From the NCBI GenBank assembly GCA_023228145.1, contig JALOBU010000035.1:1-32052 (forward strand): a stretch of DNA of 32,052 bases, given 5' to 3'. This DNA is from Bacteroidales bacterium. Its GTDB lineage: Bacteria > Bacteroidota > Bacteroidia > Bacteroidales > CAIWKO01. The notes beneath the pieces are model-generated. The model had not been told where the DNA came from. It ran no database searches and saw only the letters and a program-made list of their open reading frames with translations. Below, one piece after another: positions 16,969-24,827 of the stretch. Both the position numbers and the translations under genes were made by a program. Each line of letters opens with the position of its first letter. Within the stretch, counting starts at the first letter, position 1.

Positions 16969-18465
16969 ATGTTGAATTTTTCTTTTAACGATTTTTTGCT
17001 GAGCTTGCTTCACAACCCACTTAGCCCATTAACGTATCATTCGGTTTTGTTTGTAATATTATTTACTGTTTTTTATATTATTTATGTTTTAGTTTATAAG
17101 AATATCTCCTGGAGAAACATTATCCTGCTTGCCTTCAGCCTTTATTTTTATTACAAAATTAGTGGTGTTTATGTAATATCTCTTGTTCTTATTGCCAGCA
17201 GCGATTTTTTTATCGGCAAGCTAATGTTTGAGGCAAAAACGAAAAAATCAAAAAGAAACCTTTTATTACTTTCTTTGTTTATCAATATCGGCCTGTTGTT
17301 TTTTTTCAAATACACCAACTTTTTCCTGAATATATTTTTTGGTATTGTTACAGGGGAATCATCGCCAGTTGTGCTGGACCTTATAACCCCTATTGGAATT
17401 TCGTATTTTATTTTTAAAACGCTTTCATACATTCTTGATATTTACAAGAAAAATATCAGCGAACCCGAAAACAATTACATTAATTATCTTTTGTATGTTT
17501 CTTTTTTCCCGAATATATTATCGGGGCCTATACTTCGTGCCAGAGAGTTGCTGCCGCAATTTAAAAAATCGCTGGATTTGTCGAAAGAATTCATCAGCAA
17601 AGCATTTTTACTGATACTTATCGGGACTTTTAAAAAAATAGTTATCGCCGATTTTCTTGCGGTTAACCTTGTTGACAGGGTTTTTGTTTCACACGAGTAT
17701 TTTACTTCCTTTGAATACCTTATGGCCGGCTATGGCTTTCTGGTGCAGCTTTATTTTGACTTTTCGGGCTATACCGATATTGTTATTGGGATAGCCATGT
17801 TACTTGGGTTCACAAGTACGGCAAATTTTAACAAACCCTTTCTTGCCCAGAATATATCGGAATTCTGGAGAAGGTGGCACATCACATTGTCAAACTGGTT
17901 GCGTGATTACATTTTTTCACCTATGTCCATCCGGTTAAGAAACTGGCGAAAAACGGGGCTTGTTTTTACGGTTTTTATTACGTTTTTGCTTTGCGGCCTA
18001 TGGCACGATGCCAATTATACATACGTGGTGTGGGGCTCCCTGCATGGCCTGATTATGGGGTATGAAATACTTACCAGAGGCTTAAGAGTTAAAATTCAAA
18101 AAAGGGTAAACAAAAAAATATACAAGGCGCTGAGTATTTTTATTACATTTCACATTTTGATGTTAACATTTATAATTTTCCGTTCACCAGATATTTTGGT
18201 AGCATTTGACATGCTGAAACAAATTTTCACCGGAATTGATTTTTCTTTATCACTTCAATGGCTAGATTTGTATAAATTTACTTTCATTATGATGATTTTG
18301 GGCATTTTACTCCATTACACCCCCATGAGCTGGAATGTTAAATTTTCAAAAATCTTTTCCCGTATGCACTGGAGTTTTCAGGTTGTTATAATTTTTGTGG
18401 CAATCATTTTTATTTATCAGTTTTTTAGCACTGAAGCACAACCCTTTATATACCTTGATTTTTAA
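16969..18465 (+). CDS. MBOAT-family membrane-bound O-acyltransferase (AlgI/DltB type)
   Basis: This 498-residue polytopic inner-membrane enzyme moves acyl groups across the membrane for O-acylation of an extracytoplasmic glycan. Family signatures are strong: PIGISYFIFKTLSYILD (141-157), LYFDFSGYTDI (261-271), NISEFWRRWHITLSNWLRDY (295-314) and GLWHDANYTYVVWGSLHG (343-360) with the invariant histidine H346. About ten or more membrane segments are apparent. In AlgI and PatA the partner is an SGNH protein such as AlgJ/AlgX or PatB; in DltB the donor is an acyl-loaded carrier protein. The next two genes encode an adenylating enzyme and a carrier protein, pointing to the DltB-like donor arrangement. 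Spacing is 6 nt from the SGNH-LysM gene and 9 nt to the ligase gene. Confidence 0.95.
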   Translation: MLNFSFNDFLLSLLHNPLSPLTYHSVLFVILFTVFYIIYVLVYKNISWRNIILLAFSLYFYYKISGVYVISLVLIASSDFFIGKLMFEAKTKKSKRNLLLLSLFINIGLLFFFKYTNFFLNIFFGIVTGESSPVVLDLITPIGISYFIFKTLSYILDIYKKNISEPENNYINYLLYVSFFPNILSGPILRARELLPQFKKSLDLSKEFISKAFLLILIGTFKKIVIADFLAVNLVDRVFVSHEYFTSFEYLMAGYGFLVQLYFDFSGYTDIVIGIAMLLGFTSTANFNKPFLAQNISEFWRRWHITLSNWLRDYIFSPMSIRLRNWRKTGLVFTVFITFLLCGLWHDANYTYVVWGSLHGLIMGYEILTRGLRVKIQKRVNKKIYKALSIFITFHILMLTFIIFRSPDILVAFDMLKQIFTGIDFSLSLQWLDLYKFTFIMMILGILLHYTPMSWNVKFSKIFSRMHWSFQVVIIFVAIIFIYQFFSTEAQPFIYLDF

Positions 18466-18474
18466 ATTGATACC

Positions 18475-20100
18475 ATGTCAGAATTTAAAATAATAAATAA
18501 TCAGCACAATATTGCATACTATTGCACCCGGCATCAGTGTTTAACTGGAAATGCTGCGAAAACGGCCTTTATATGGATTGACCATACAGGAAAACGAGAG
18601 GTGTTTACGTTTGAGCAACTTGAAAAAGAAAGCAACCGTTATGCGAATGTATTATCGGGTATGGGAATAGAAAAAGGAGATATTGTTTTTACTTTTTTGC
18701 CCAAACTACCTGAACAATTTTTTGCTTTTCTCGGGATATTAAAAATACAGGCTGTTGCCGGGACATTATTTTCAAATTTTGGCGAAGAAGCGCTTTATGA
18801 CCGTCTGAGCGACTGCGGCGCTAGAGTCGTGATAACAAAAAAAAGCCTGCTGAAAAAGATTTTACGCGCATTGCCACGTCTGGAAAAACTTGAATTTATT
18901 TTTGTCATTGATGAAGAAGAAAATAATGAAAAAGTTATAGGGCTTCCCAAATTGCTTGCCGGAGCATCTGAAACATTTACCATAACTCAGACGAACCCGG
19001 AGACACCCTCTGTCCTTCATTATACTTCAGGTTCAACGGGGAAACCCAAAGGCGTGCAACATATTCACAAGAGCATTCATACCCAAAGCCAGACAACACA
19101 GGAAGTCTTGTGCCTTAATGAAAATGATTTGTACTGGTGTACTGCCGACCAGGGATGGGTTACAGGAACATCCTATGGAATAATCGGGCCATGGAGCCTG
19201 GGCATTTCACAACTACATTATGGCGGGGCTTATCATGCCGAAACATGGATGAAGCTGATTGAAGAAGAAAAAGTTACAAAATGGTACACCGCACCCACAG
19301 CACTACGAATGCTGATGCGTGAAAACAAAACTCTTTTTGAAAAATTCAGCCTGAAACATCTTGAGCATATTTTTAGTGTCGGAGAACCATTAAATCCGGA
19401 AATAAATATTTGGGCTAAAAAAGTTTTGGGAAAGGAAATTTATGATACCTGGTTTCAAACGGAAACAGGCAGCATCATGATAAGCAACCGTCCGGGCATT
19501 GAAATCAAATCCGGCTCAATGGGAAAACCTGTTGATGATATTCATGCAGAAATTATTTCAGATACAGGAGAAATATGTTCTTCTTCTGAAACAGGGCATT
19601 TGTGTTTAAAAACTTCCTGGGATTCAATGTTTGTTGATTATCTGAACAACTCCAAAGTCTATAGAGAAAAATTTAAAAACGGGTATTATTATTCAGGGGA
19701 TCTGGCTTTTAAGGACGAAGAAGGTTATTTGTATTTTATAGGTAGGAATGACGACGTTATAAATACGGCAGGGCATCTTATTAGCCCATTTGAAATTGAA
19801 AGTGTGTTGCTGGAAATCCCCGAGATTGCCGAGTCGGCAGTGATAGGCGCACCTGATGATATATTATACGAAAAGGTTGTCGCCTATATTCGGTTAAAAG
19901 ATTTCCATTCGTGGACTGACGACCTTGAGCTGCGAATAAGGATATTTCTTTCAAACCGGCTATCTACCATTGCCACTCCTAAAGATATAAAAATTATTGA
20001 AGAAATCCCCAAAAATAAAAGTGGAAAAATAATGCGCAGGGTACTTAAAGCCATGTATAAAGGCGAAGACCCCGGAGATATTTCGACTCTGGAAATTTAA
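18475..20100 (+). CDS. Acetyl-CoA-synthetase-like AMP-forming acyl ligase
   Basis: This 541-residue ANL-superfamily enzyme activates a carboxylic acid as acyl-AMP and transfers it to a thiol. Motifs include the P-loop-like YTSGSTGKPKGV (183-194), DTWFQTETG (324-332), GYYYSGD (403-409) and the adenylation-half-reaction lysine K518 in KNKSGKIMRR. WCTADQGWVTG and QTETG are close to acetyl-CoA synthetase, but the protein is about 100 residues shorter than standard Acs. The residue aligned with the acetyl-pocket Trp of Acs (second W of DTWWQT) is Phe328, still bulky, so a short-chain acid is likely. With a carrier-protein gene 11 nt downstream and an MBOAT 9 nt upstream, the thiol acceptor may be the carrier rather than CoA, as with DltA and DltC. 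That last step is inference. Confidence 0.85.
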   Translation: MSEFKIINNQHNIAYYCTRHQCLTGNAAKTAFIWIDHTGKREVFTFEQLEKESNRYANVLSGMGIEKGDIVFTFLPKLPEQFFAFLGILKIQAVAGTLFSNFGEEALYDRLSDCGARVVITKKSLLKKILRALPRLEKLEFIFVIDEEENNEKVIGLPKLLAGASETFTITQTNPETPSVLHYTSGSTGKPKGVQHIHKSIHTQSQTTQEVLCLNENDLYWCTADQGWVTGTSYGIIGPWSLGISQLHYGGAYHAETWMKLIEEEKVTKWYTAPTALRMLMRENKTLFEKFSLKHLEHIFSVGEPLNPEINIWAKKVLGKEIYDTWFQTETGSIMISNRPGIEIKSGSMGKPVDDIHAEIISDTGEICSSSETGHLCLKTSWDSMFVDYLNNSKVYREKFKNGYYYSGDLAFKDEEGYLYFIGRNDDVINTAGHLISPFEIESVLLEIPEIAESAVIGAPDDILYEKVVAYIRLKDFHSWTDDLELRIRIFLSNRLSTIATPKDIKIIEEIPKNKSGKIMRRVLKAMYKGEDPGDISTLEI

Positions 20101-20111
20101 AAAACAATACC

Positions 20112-20354
20112 ATGGATACATTTGATGAATTAAATAAAATTTTTTGCAAGGTGTTTTACGATGATGATATTAAAATCAGCCCTGAAACAACGGCAAATGA
20201 TATTGACGGATGGGATTCTCTTTCTCATCTAAACCTGGTAGTTGCGGTGGAAAAGAACTTTGGTATTAAATTCAAAGACGAAGAGATAGATAAATGGAAG
20301 ACAGTAGGAGAAATGTACAATTCTCTTCTTTTGCTTATTCAGCAGAAAAAATAA
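20112..20354 (+). CDS. Dedicated acyl carrier protein
   Basis: This 80-residue acidic four-helix carrier protein has the phosphopantetheine site DGWDSLSHL (32-40) with Ser36 as the attachment residue. The DSLSHLNLVVAVEKNFG helix is typical of ACP/PCP-type domains. It is the last gene of the operon, 11 nt after the ligase, so it is best read as the carrier that takes the activated acyl group and presents it to the MBOAT, the role DltC plays for D-alanine. It is unlikely to be the fatty-acid AcpP, since no fab genes are near. A weak AT-rich hairpin (GATTTA 20360-20365 with TAAATC 20373-20378) lies just downstream and is not a convincing terminator. Confidence 0.93.
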   Translation: MDTFDELNKIFCKVFYDDDIKISPETTANDIDGWDSLSHLNLVVAVEKNFGIKFKDEEIDKWKTVGEMYNSLLLLIQQKK

Positions 20355-20376
20355 GAAGTGATTTATTAAAAGTAAA

Positions 20377-21153
20377 TCAAAGCTTTTTACCTTCCGGCAT
20401 TATAAAAGATATTTCATCTATCCAGAGTTTGCTGCCTACCTGGCCTTTACAGTTCATAAGGTCGTCCAGGCGGATACCCCCGCTGGAACATATTAGTAAA
20501 GTAATGGAATCGGGAGTCACGGTGCTATAATAAGTTAATGGCAGTTCTATATGTGTATAAGTAGTTACGGTATTTTTATATATAGCTCTGACAAGGGCAA
20601 TGGTGTCTCTTTTGCTTTCTGTAGAATTAAATTTTGATAACAAAACAGAAATGAGGGCAGAGTCGCCGTTAACGGGCTCATATTTGTAATAACCATCAAA
20701 GGCAATTGGCCTTTTTGTATAAGGTTTGCCCACCCTGATGGTTGCATTGGGGATATCAAGGGAATCCGTTCCAATTAATCCGGGGATAAGTATGGGTTGC
20801 CCCATAGGGCTGAAACTTTTTGTTGTTAATAGTGCAGCATATTTTCCGGAATATGAATCCCGGGTGCTGTCGGCTGTTTGAGGGCCGGGGCCTCCTGCAG
20901 CAACAGGCAGGGTGTACAGATAATTAAGCGACCTTAAAAAATTCCCGGCCGGTTCCAGGCACTTAAAACCATTTCCATCATCCCAGTTCATCCATTGGTC
21001 AAGGCAGCCACCGGGAATATTTAATGTGCATTCCAACTTAACGGGAGGTTCTTCTTCGATATAATCAATGTATTTTCTGCATGAAGAAAATATGGCTAAA
21101 GAAACAAAAAAAACACAAAAAATAACCGTAAAAGAGTAATGTAATTTTTTCAT
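20377..21153 (-). CDS. PCMD-like surface lipoprotein
   Basis: This 258-residue lipoprotein has its lipobox at IFSSC with lipidated C25. The region from about 100 to 252 fits the PCMD (putative carbohydrate metabolism domain) family: SGKYAALLTTKSF, GKPYTKRPIAFDGYYKYEP, IELPLTYYS, SSGG and LWIDEISF near the end. The family is common in Bacteroidota surface proteins and its binding target is unproven. The gene lies 5 nt downstream of the TonB-dependent receptor gene and should be cotranscribed, taking a position where a SusD-like protein would often be found. It converges with the carrier-protein gene across 22 nt. Confidence 0.75.
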   Translation of the reverse strand: MKKLHYSFTVIFCVFFVSLAIFSSCRKYIDYIEEEPPVKLECTLNIPGGCLDQWMNWDDGNGFKCLEPAGNFLRSLNYLYTLPVAAGGPGPQTADSTRDSYSGKYAALLTTKSFSPMGQPILIPGLIGTDSLDIPNATIRVGKPYTKRPIAFDGYYKYEPVNGDSALISVLLSKFNSTESKRDTIALVRAIYKNTVTTYTHIELPLTYYSTVTPDSITLLICSSGGIRLDDLMNCKGQVGSKLWIDEISFIMPEGKKL

Positions 21154-21158
21154 TCTTA

Positions 21159-23564
21159 CTAAACTTTGTAAACTATCTGAATAGATGTAACCCTCGGGGG
21201 TTCGACAGATATGGGCCTTAGTGAATATTCAGTGTTTAAAATATTGTTCATTAATACTGTAAATTTAAAATGTTTTTTCAGTTCGTAACTTAATCTTGCA
21301 TCGAAAACAAAATCTCCGTCATGATGTTCCCTTCGGTAATCTCTTATACCGGTATCAAATAAACCCGGACGGTCGTTTTCATAGAAAAAGTTATCAATGT
21401 TGTACATAAATCCATAATATTTACCGCTGACCCCAAGTGAAAATCCTTTATACGTAAATTCCATATCAAGCTTGGCAAGTTGTTCAAAGCGGTATTTCAG
21501 AATATTTTCACGTGTGTCTGACGAGGTATTCATATAAGAAAATTCCCGTTGCAATAGAGTATCCACGTAATATATCTTGTCGGGTTCAAGACTGGTTGGC
21601 CGGGTAAAAGTATATCCGCCCATAACAGTCATTGAAAAATCTTTAGTAAACTTACCTTCTCCCATAAGGGTAATATCTATGCCCCATACTCGCGCATCGG
21701 CAGTGTTTAGGAATTTATAACCCAGATTTTTAGAAATATCATAACCCGAACTATCCGGTTTCATGTTTCTTCCCCAGAGCCCGGCATTAAATTCAACATA
21801 ATTATCATATTCCTGCCAGAAACCACAGATATCAATAAAACCAACAAATTTTTTGATTTTAAACAATTGTTTGATGCCCAGCTCGGTATTCCAGCTGGTT
21901 TCTGATTTCAGGTCAGGATTAGGATAAATACCAAAATTGCCAGACATGGTAGAAATGTATCGTTCCCCTATACTTGGGAATCTGAAGCCCTGACCGAAGG
22001 AAGCCCTGATATAGGTTGCATTGGTAGCTTTTAAATTTACCCCAGCTCTGAAAATAGGCTTGTTGTCGGTGTAATCTGCCATTGTGTAATATTCCCATCT
22101 CACCCCGGCAGATACTGTTAAGCGCCTGAATAATTTCATTTCTCCCTGGGCATAAATAGCTATATTATCCGATGATTTTTCTCCAGCTTCACCAAAAATT
22201 CCCGAAAAAACCTTTCCGTAAGAGTATGCATACATATTCATGACTCCAACATTTATCACCGGGTCGCCTATTTTTGTTTTAAACATTTTAGAAAACTGGT
22301 ATTCATTATAAACAAAATACGACATGGTTGACTGGTCGTTGCTGCCACCGCTGTTACAGTAAAAAAACCTGTTTTTTAACGAATGAGAAGCCCCTTTGGG
22401 TCCAAAATATTTTACATATGGATCCAAATAAAATTGGAAATCGGCAAAATTGGTTATGGCGCCGGGATATGAACGGAAAATGTTGGAGTCGGCATCCATC
22501 CAGAAAAAGGCTTGTGTGTTCTGAGAATACATGAAATTTCCATTTAATCCGTATGTCAAGCCTTCAAGGTGATTAGAACGAACTCTGGTTCCGAAATTAA
22601 GACGAATATTCTTTTCAAATTCACCCTTATCGTAATCGCCTGTAGTGTCATGTGGAGGAGCACCAATACAACCCGGATCTGAGAGAAAATTTCCGCCTAT
22701 CACATAGTCAAAATTATTCACTCTGCGGGAATGTATAAAATTTGCCCCGAGAATTATGGGATTAAACCCATCCCAGGATTTTGTATATCGCCGTGGTGGC
22801 GTGCTGTAGATACCGCTATGCAAAGTAATTCTTGTTAAAGGCTTGTCTTTGGGATATGCCGTGCGGATGTTAATAGCTCCATTCAGTGCAGAAGAACCAT
22901 AGGTAACACTGGAGGCCCCTTTTAACACTTCTATTTGTTCCACATCTTCCACGGGCAAAAAACTCCATACCGGGCGTCCGGCATCAGCCCTCATCATAGG
23001 AATTTCATCAATAAGTATCATGACACGGCTTCCCAGCCCGGAACTATACCCGCTTCCACCGCGGATTTGAGGTTCATTATCCACAATGGCAACGCCAGGA
23101 ACAGACTCAATAGCTTTATCAAGAGTTAAAATGTTTTTATTTTCTAACATCGAGGGCTTGATAACCTCCATCGAATTGGTCGCATCTTCAAGTTTTTGTT
23201 CATATTTTGAAGCAGATACTACCGTAGTGTTTAATTCCGTAACAGAAACCTTCATCTTAATATTCAATGTTACAGTTTTCCCTGCTTTTGCGGTAATGGA
23301 CTGAGAAATCTTTTCATAACCAATAGAGGAAAACATTATAATGTATTCTCCGGGTTTTACTTCAAACTGAAAATTTCCGTCCATATCACTGTTTGTGCCC
23401 CTTTGCTGGTCTTTAATACCAATGCTGGCAAAGGGTATAGGCTTATCTGTATCATCTTCCTTAACCGTACCTTTGATAATAGCGTTTTGCGATAATACTA
23501 TTATCGGCAAAGCTGTAATAAAAAATAAAAAAGCGAAAAAAAGAATTTTTGTACGAAAAGTCAT
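21159..23564 (-). CDS. TonB-dependent outer membrane receptor
   Basis: This 801-residue receptor imports an unknown ligand across the outer membrane using TonB energy. It has a signal peptide (1-26, ending VLSQ), a CarboxypepD_reg-like domain (about 28-105, GTVKEDDTDKPIPFASIGI), a plug domain (about 107-235, with IRGGSGYSSGLGSRVMILIDE and VEVLKGASS-type sequence at 208-220) and a 22-strand barrel to the end. It belongs to the FepA/BtuB-like branch by size, not to SusC, which is about 1000 residues. No TonB box is obvious. Neighbours are a PCMD-like T9SS protein upstream (54 nt gap) and a PCMD-like lipoprotein downstream (5 nt gap). No haem, siderophore or B12 genes are near, so the ligand remains open. 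Confidence 0.93.
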   Translation of the reverse strand: MTFRTKILFFAFLFFITALPIIVLSQNAIIKGTVKEDDTDKPIPFASIGIKDQQRGTNSDMDGNFQFEVKPGEYIIMFSSIGYEKISQSITAKAGKTVTLNIKMKVSVTELNTTVVSASKYEQKLEDATNSMEVIKPSMLENKNILTLDKAIESVPGVAIVDNEPQIRGGSGYSSGLGSRVMILIDEIPMMRADAGRPVWSFLPVEDVEQIEVLKGASSVTYGSSALNGAINIRTAYPKDKPLTRITLHSGIYSTPPRRYTKSWDGFNPIILGANFIHSRRVNNFDYVIGGNFLSDPGCIGAPPHDTTGDYDKGEFEKNIRLNFGTRVRSNHLEGLTYGLNGNFMYSQNTQAFFWMDADSNIFRSYPGAITNFADFQFYLDPYVKYFGPKGASHSLKNRFFYCNSGGSNDQSTMSYFVYNEYQFSKMFKTKIGDPVINVGVMNMYAYSYGKVFSGIFGEAGEKSSDNIAIYAQGEMKLFRRLTVSAGVRWEYYTMADYTDNKPIFRAGVNLKATNATYIRASFGQGFRFPSIGERYISTMSGNFGIYPNPDLKSETSWNTELGIKQLFKIKKFVGFIDICGFWQEYDNYVEFNAGLWGRNMKPDSSGYDISKNLGYKFLNTADARVWGIDITLMGEGKFTKDFSMTVMGGYTFTRPTSLEPDKIYYVDTLLQREFSYMNTSSDTRENILKYRFEQLAKLDMEFTYKGFSLGVSGKYYGFMYNIDNFFYENDRPGLFDTGIRDYRREHHDGDFVFDARLSYELKKHFKFTVLMNNILNTEYSLRPISVEPPRVTSIQIVYKV

Positions 23565-23603
23565 TTATATAGCTTAAGCAGAAATTAGTTATAATGATTA
23601 ATG

Positions 23604-23611
23604 CAAAAGTA
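23604..23611 (-). promoter_or_regulatory. Candidate internal -7 element before the TonB receptor gene
   Basis: On the minus strand this reads TACTTTTG, matching TAnnTTTG, 39 nt before the receptor start. The -33 position holds TTT rather than TTG. The receptor and lipoprotein genes may thus also be transcribed apart from the upstream T9SS gene. Confidence 0.35.
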
Positions 23612-23618
23612 ATAAATC

Positions 23619-24608
23619 TTACTGAACTGAAAACTTTTGGCTAAAACTCTGCCCGTTCTCAGAGACCACATTTGCAATGTAAATCCCTGCTTTAAAAACG
23701 CTTAAATTAATATAAGATTCTTTGGACAGTTGATTTAATTGTGAAGTATATATGGCCTGGCCACTGATGTTATAAATAATTACTTTAGCTTCAGCAGAAT
23801 AATTTGCCGGCCTGCAAATCACCAAGTTATTATTTCTTGTGTAAATATTAATTTCTTCGTTGGCATTTTCGTTTTCAATACCATTAGGATTATAAATTAA
23901 TGACAAATCATCAACATACAGGCTGTCTCCTCCGGAACCGCCTCCCGGGGTTTTGTTGGTGGTAAAAGTTATTTGAATAAAGTCGGGCGAAGATGCCGGC
24001 CCTGTATATTCAAAAGGAATGCTTAACCGTTCCCACTGCCCGTTCGTAGAAGCTACATGTTTTGTGGCAATTCCAACAACATGCGGTGCCGATGATGCGT
24101 CAATCGGGTCTTTGAGGTCATAAGTATCATGAATAATAGCCCTGATACGCGCAGAGTCAGTTCCTCCGCTGTTAGATGGTTTAAATCTTACCCAAACTAC
24201 CAGAGAATCGGGATTGGCACCCAGAGCTTCACTGAAGGGTGTTTGTGCAGTATAAGTAATATTATAATTGCTGGGGTCGCTAGGAGTTGCACTACTCATG
24301 TTAATCTGTCCCGTGGTGAAATTCCCGTTGGCAACGATTGACATGATTTCTTTTGACCAGATGACACAGCTATAAGTCCCCGATGTCCCCGGCCTAGTGA
24401 GTGGCGACCTTTTTATTTGCTGTGATGCCAGATAGGAAAGAATACCTGAAGCTGTTTTAAAAGAATTCCATTCTAAGGGTTCTTCTGTTGCAGAACCAAC
24501 ATTTTCCCAGTCTTCAAATCCTGAATTATTTATCTGTGTTTGTGCATTTGTGAAACAGGCAATACCTGATGACAATAAAAGCGATAAAAATAATGCTTTG
24601 AACTTCAT
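23619..24608 (-). CDS. PCMD-like secreted protein with T9SS type A sorting domain
   Basis: This 329-residue protein has a signal peptide (1-22, ending TNA). The mature domain begins with INNSGFEDWENV (26-37) and ends with GDSLYVDDLSLIY (227-239). This NxGFExW start and xLxVDDxxLxY end resemble the PCMD and carbohydrate-binding-like beta-sandwich domains of Bacteroidota. The C-terminus (about 243-329) is a type A T9SS sorting domain (VIIYNISGQAIY, FKAGIYIANV). It is the first gene of the receptor locus and shares a domain type with the last gene, so both exported proteins probably handle the receptor's ligand. I cannot name the ligand. Confidence 0.75.
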   Translation of the reverse strand: MKFKALFLSLLLSSGIACFTNAQTQINNSGFEDWENVGSATEEPLEWNSFKTASGILSYLASQQIKRSPLTRPGTSGTYSCVIWSKEIMSIVANGNFTTGQINMSSATPSDPSNYNITYTAQTPFSEALGANPDSLVVWVRFKPSNSGGTDSARIRAIIHDTYDLKDPIDASSAPHVVGIATKHVASTNGQWERLSIPFEYTGPASSPDFIQITFTTNKTPGGGSGGDSLYVDDLSLIYNPNGIENENANEEINIYTRNNNLVICRPANYSAEAKVIIYNISGQAIYTSQLNQLSKESYINLSVFKAGIYIANVVSENGQSFSQKFSVQ

Positions 24609-24647
24609 GTTTCTAATTTTAAATTAATAAATACTCTAAAACCGGGG

Positions 24648-24655
24648 CAAAATTA
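24648..24655 (-). promoter_or_regulatory. Candidate -7 element for the T9SS/TonB-receptor operon
   Basis: On the minus strand this reads TAATTTTG, matching TAnnTTTG, 40 nt before the start of the T9SS gene. No TTG is found at 19-20 nt spacing. Confidence 0.4.
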
Positions 24656-24800
24656 CAATAAAATTCTTCTTTTTTATATAAACGGAATATACCTGTTTCA
24701 TTGAACGTTTTTAAAGTACTGATAATTAGAATTGTGTAAAATTTTATTAACAAAATTTAAGATATTTAAGAAAAAAAACCTTTTCAATGGTTAAATAAAA

Positions 24801-24808
24801 TAAATTTG
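24801..24808 (+). promoter_or_regulatory. Candidate -7 element for the YifB/ComM gene
   Basis: TAAATTTG matches TAnnTTTG and lies 19 nt before the ATG at 24828. No -33 TTG is seen at the right distance. The rest of the 219-nt divergent intergenic region is AT-rich with nothing else I can support. Confidence 0.4.
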
Positions 24809-24827
24809 TTTCAATAATAAATATAAT

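Noticed and set aside
20360..20378. Terminator after the carrier-protein gene
   Set aside because: GATTTA with TAAATC is six AT-rich pairs with no T run directly after it.
20377..24608. Polysaccharide utilisation locus (SusC/SusD)
   Set aside because: The receptor is too short for SusC, no SusD-like protein is present, and there are no glycoside hydrolases or regulators.
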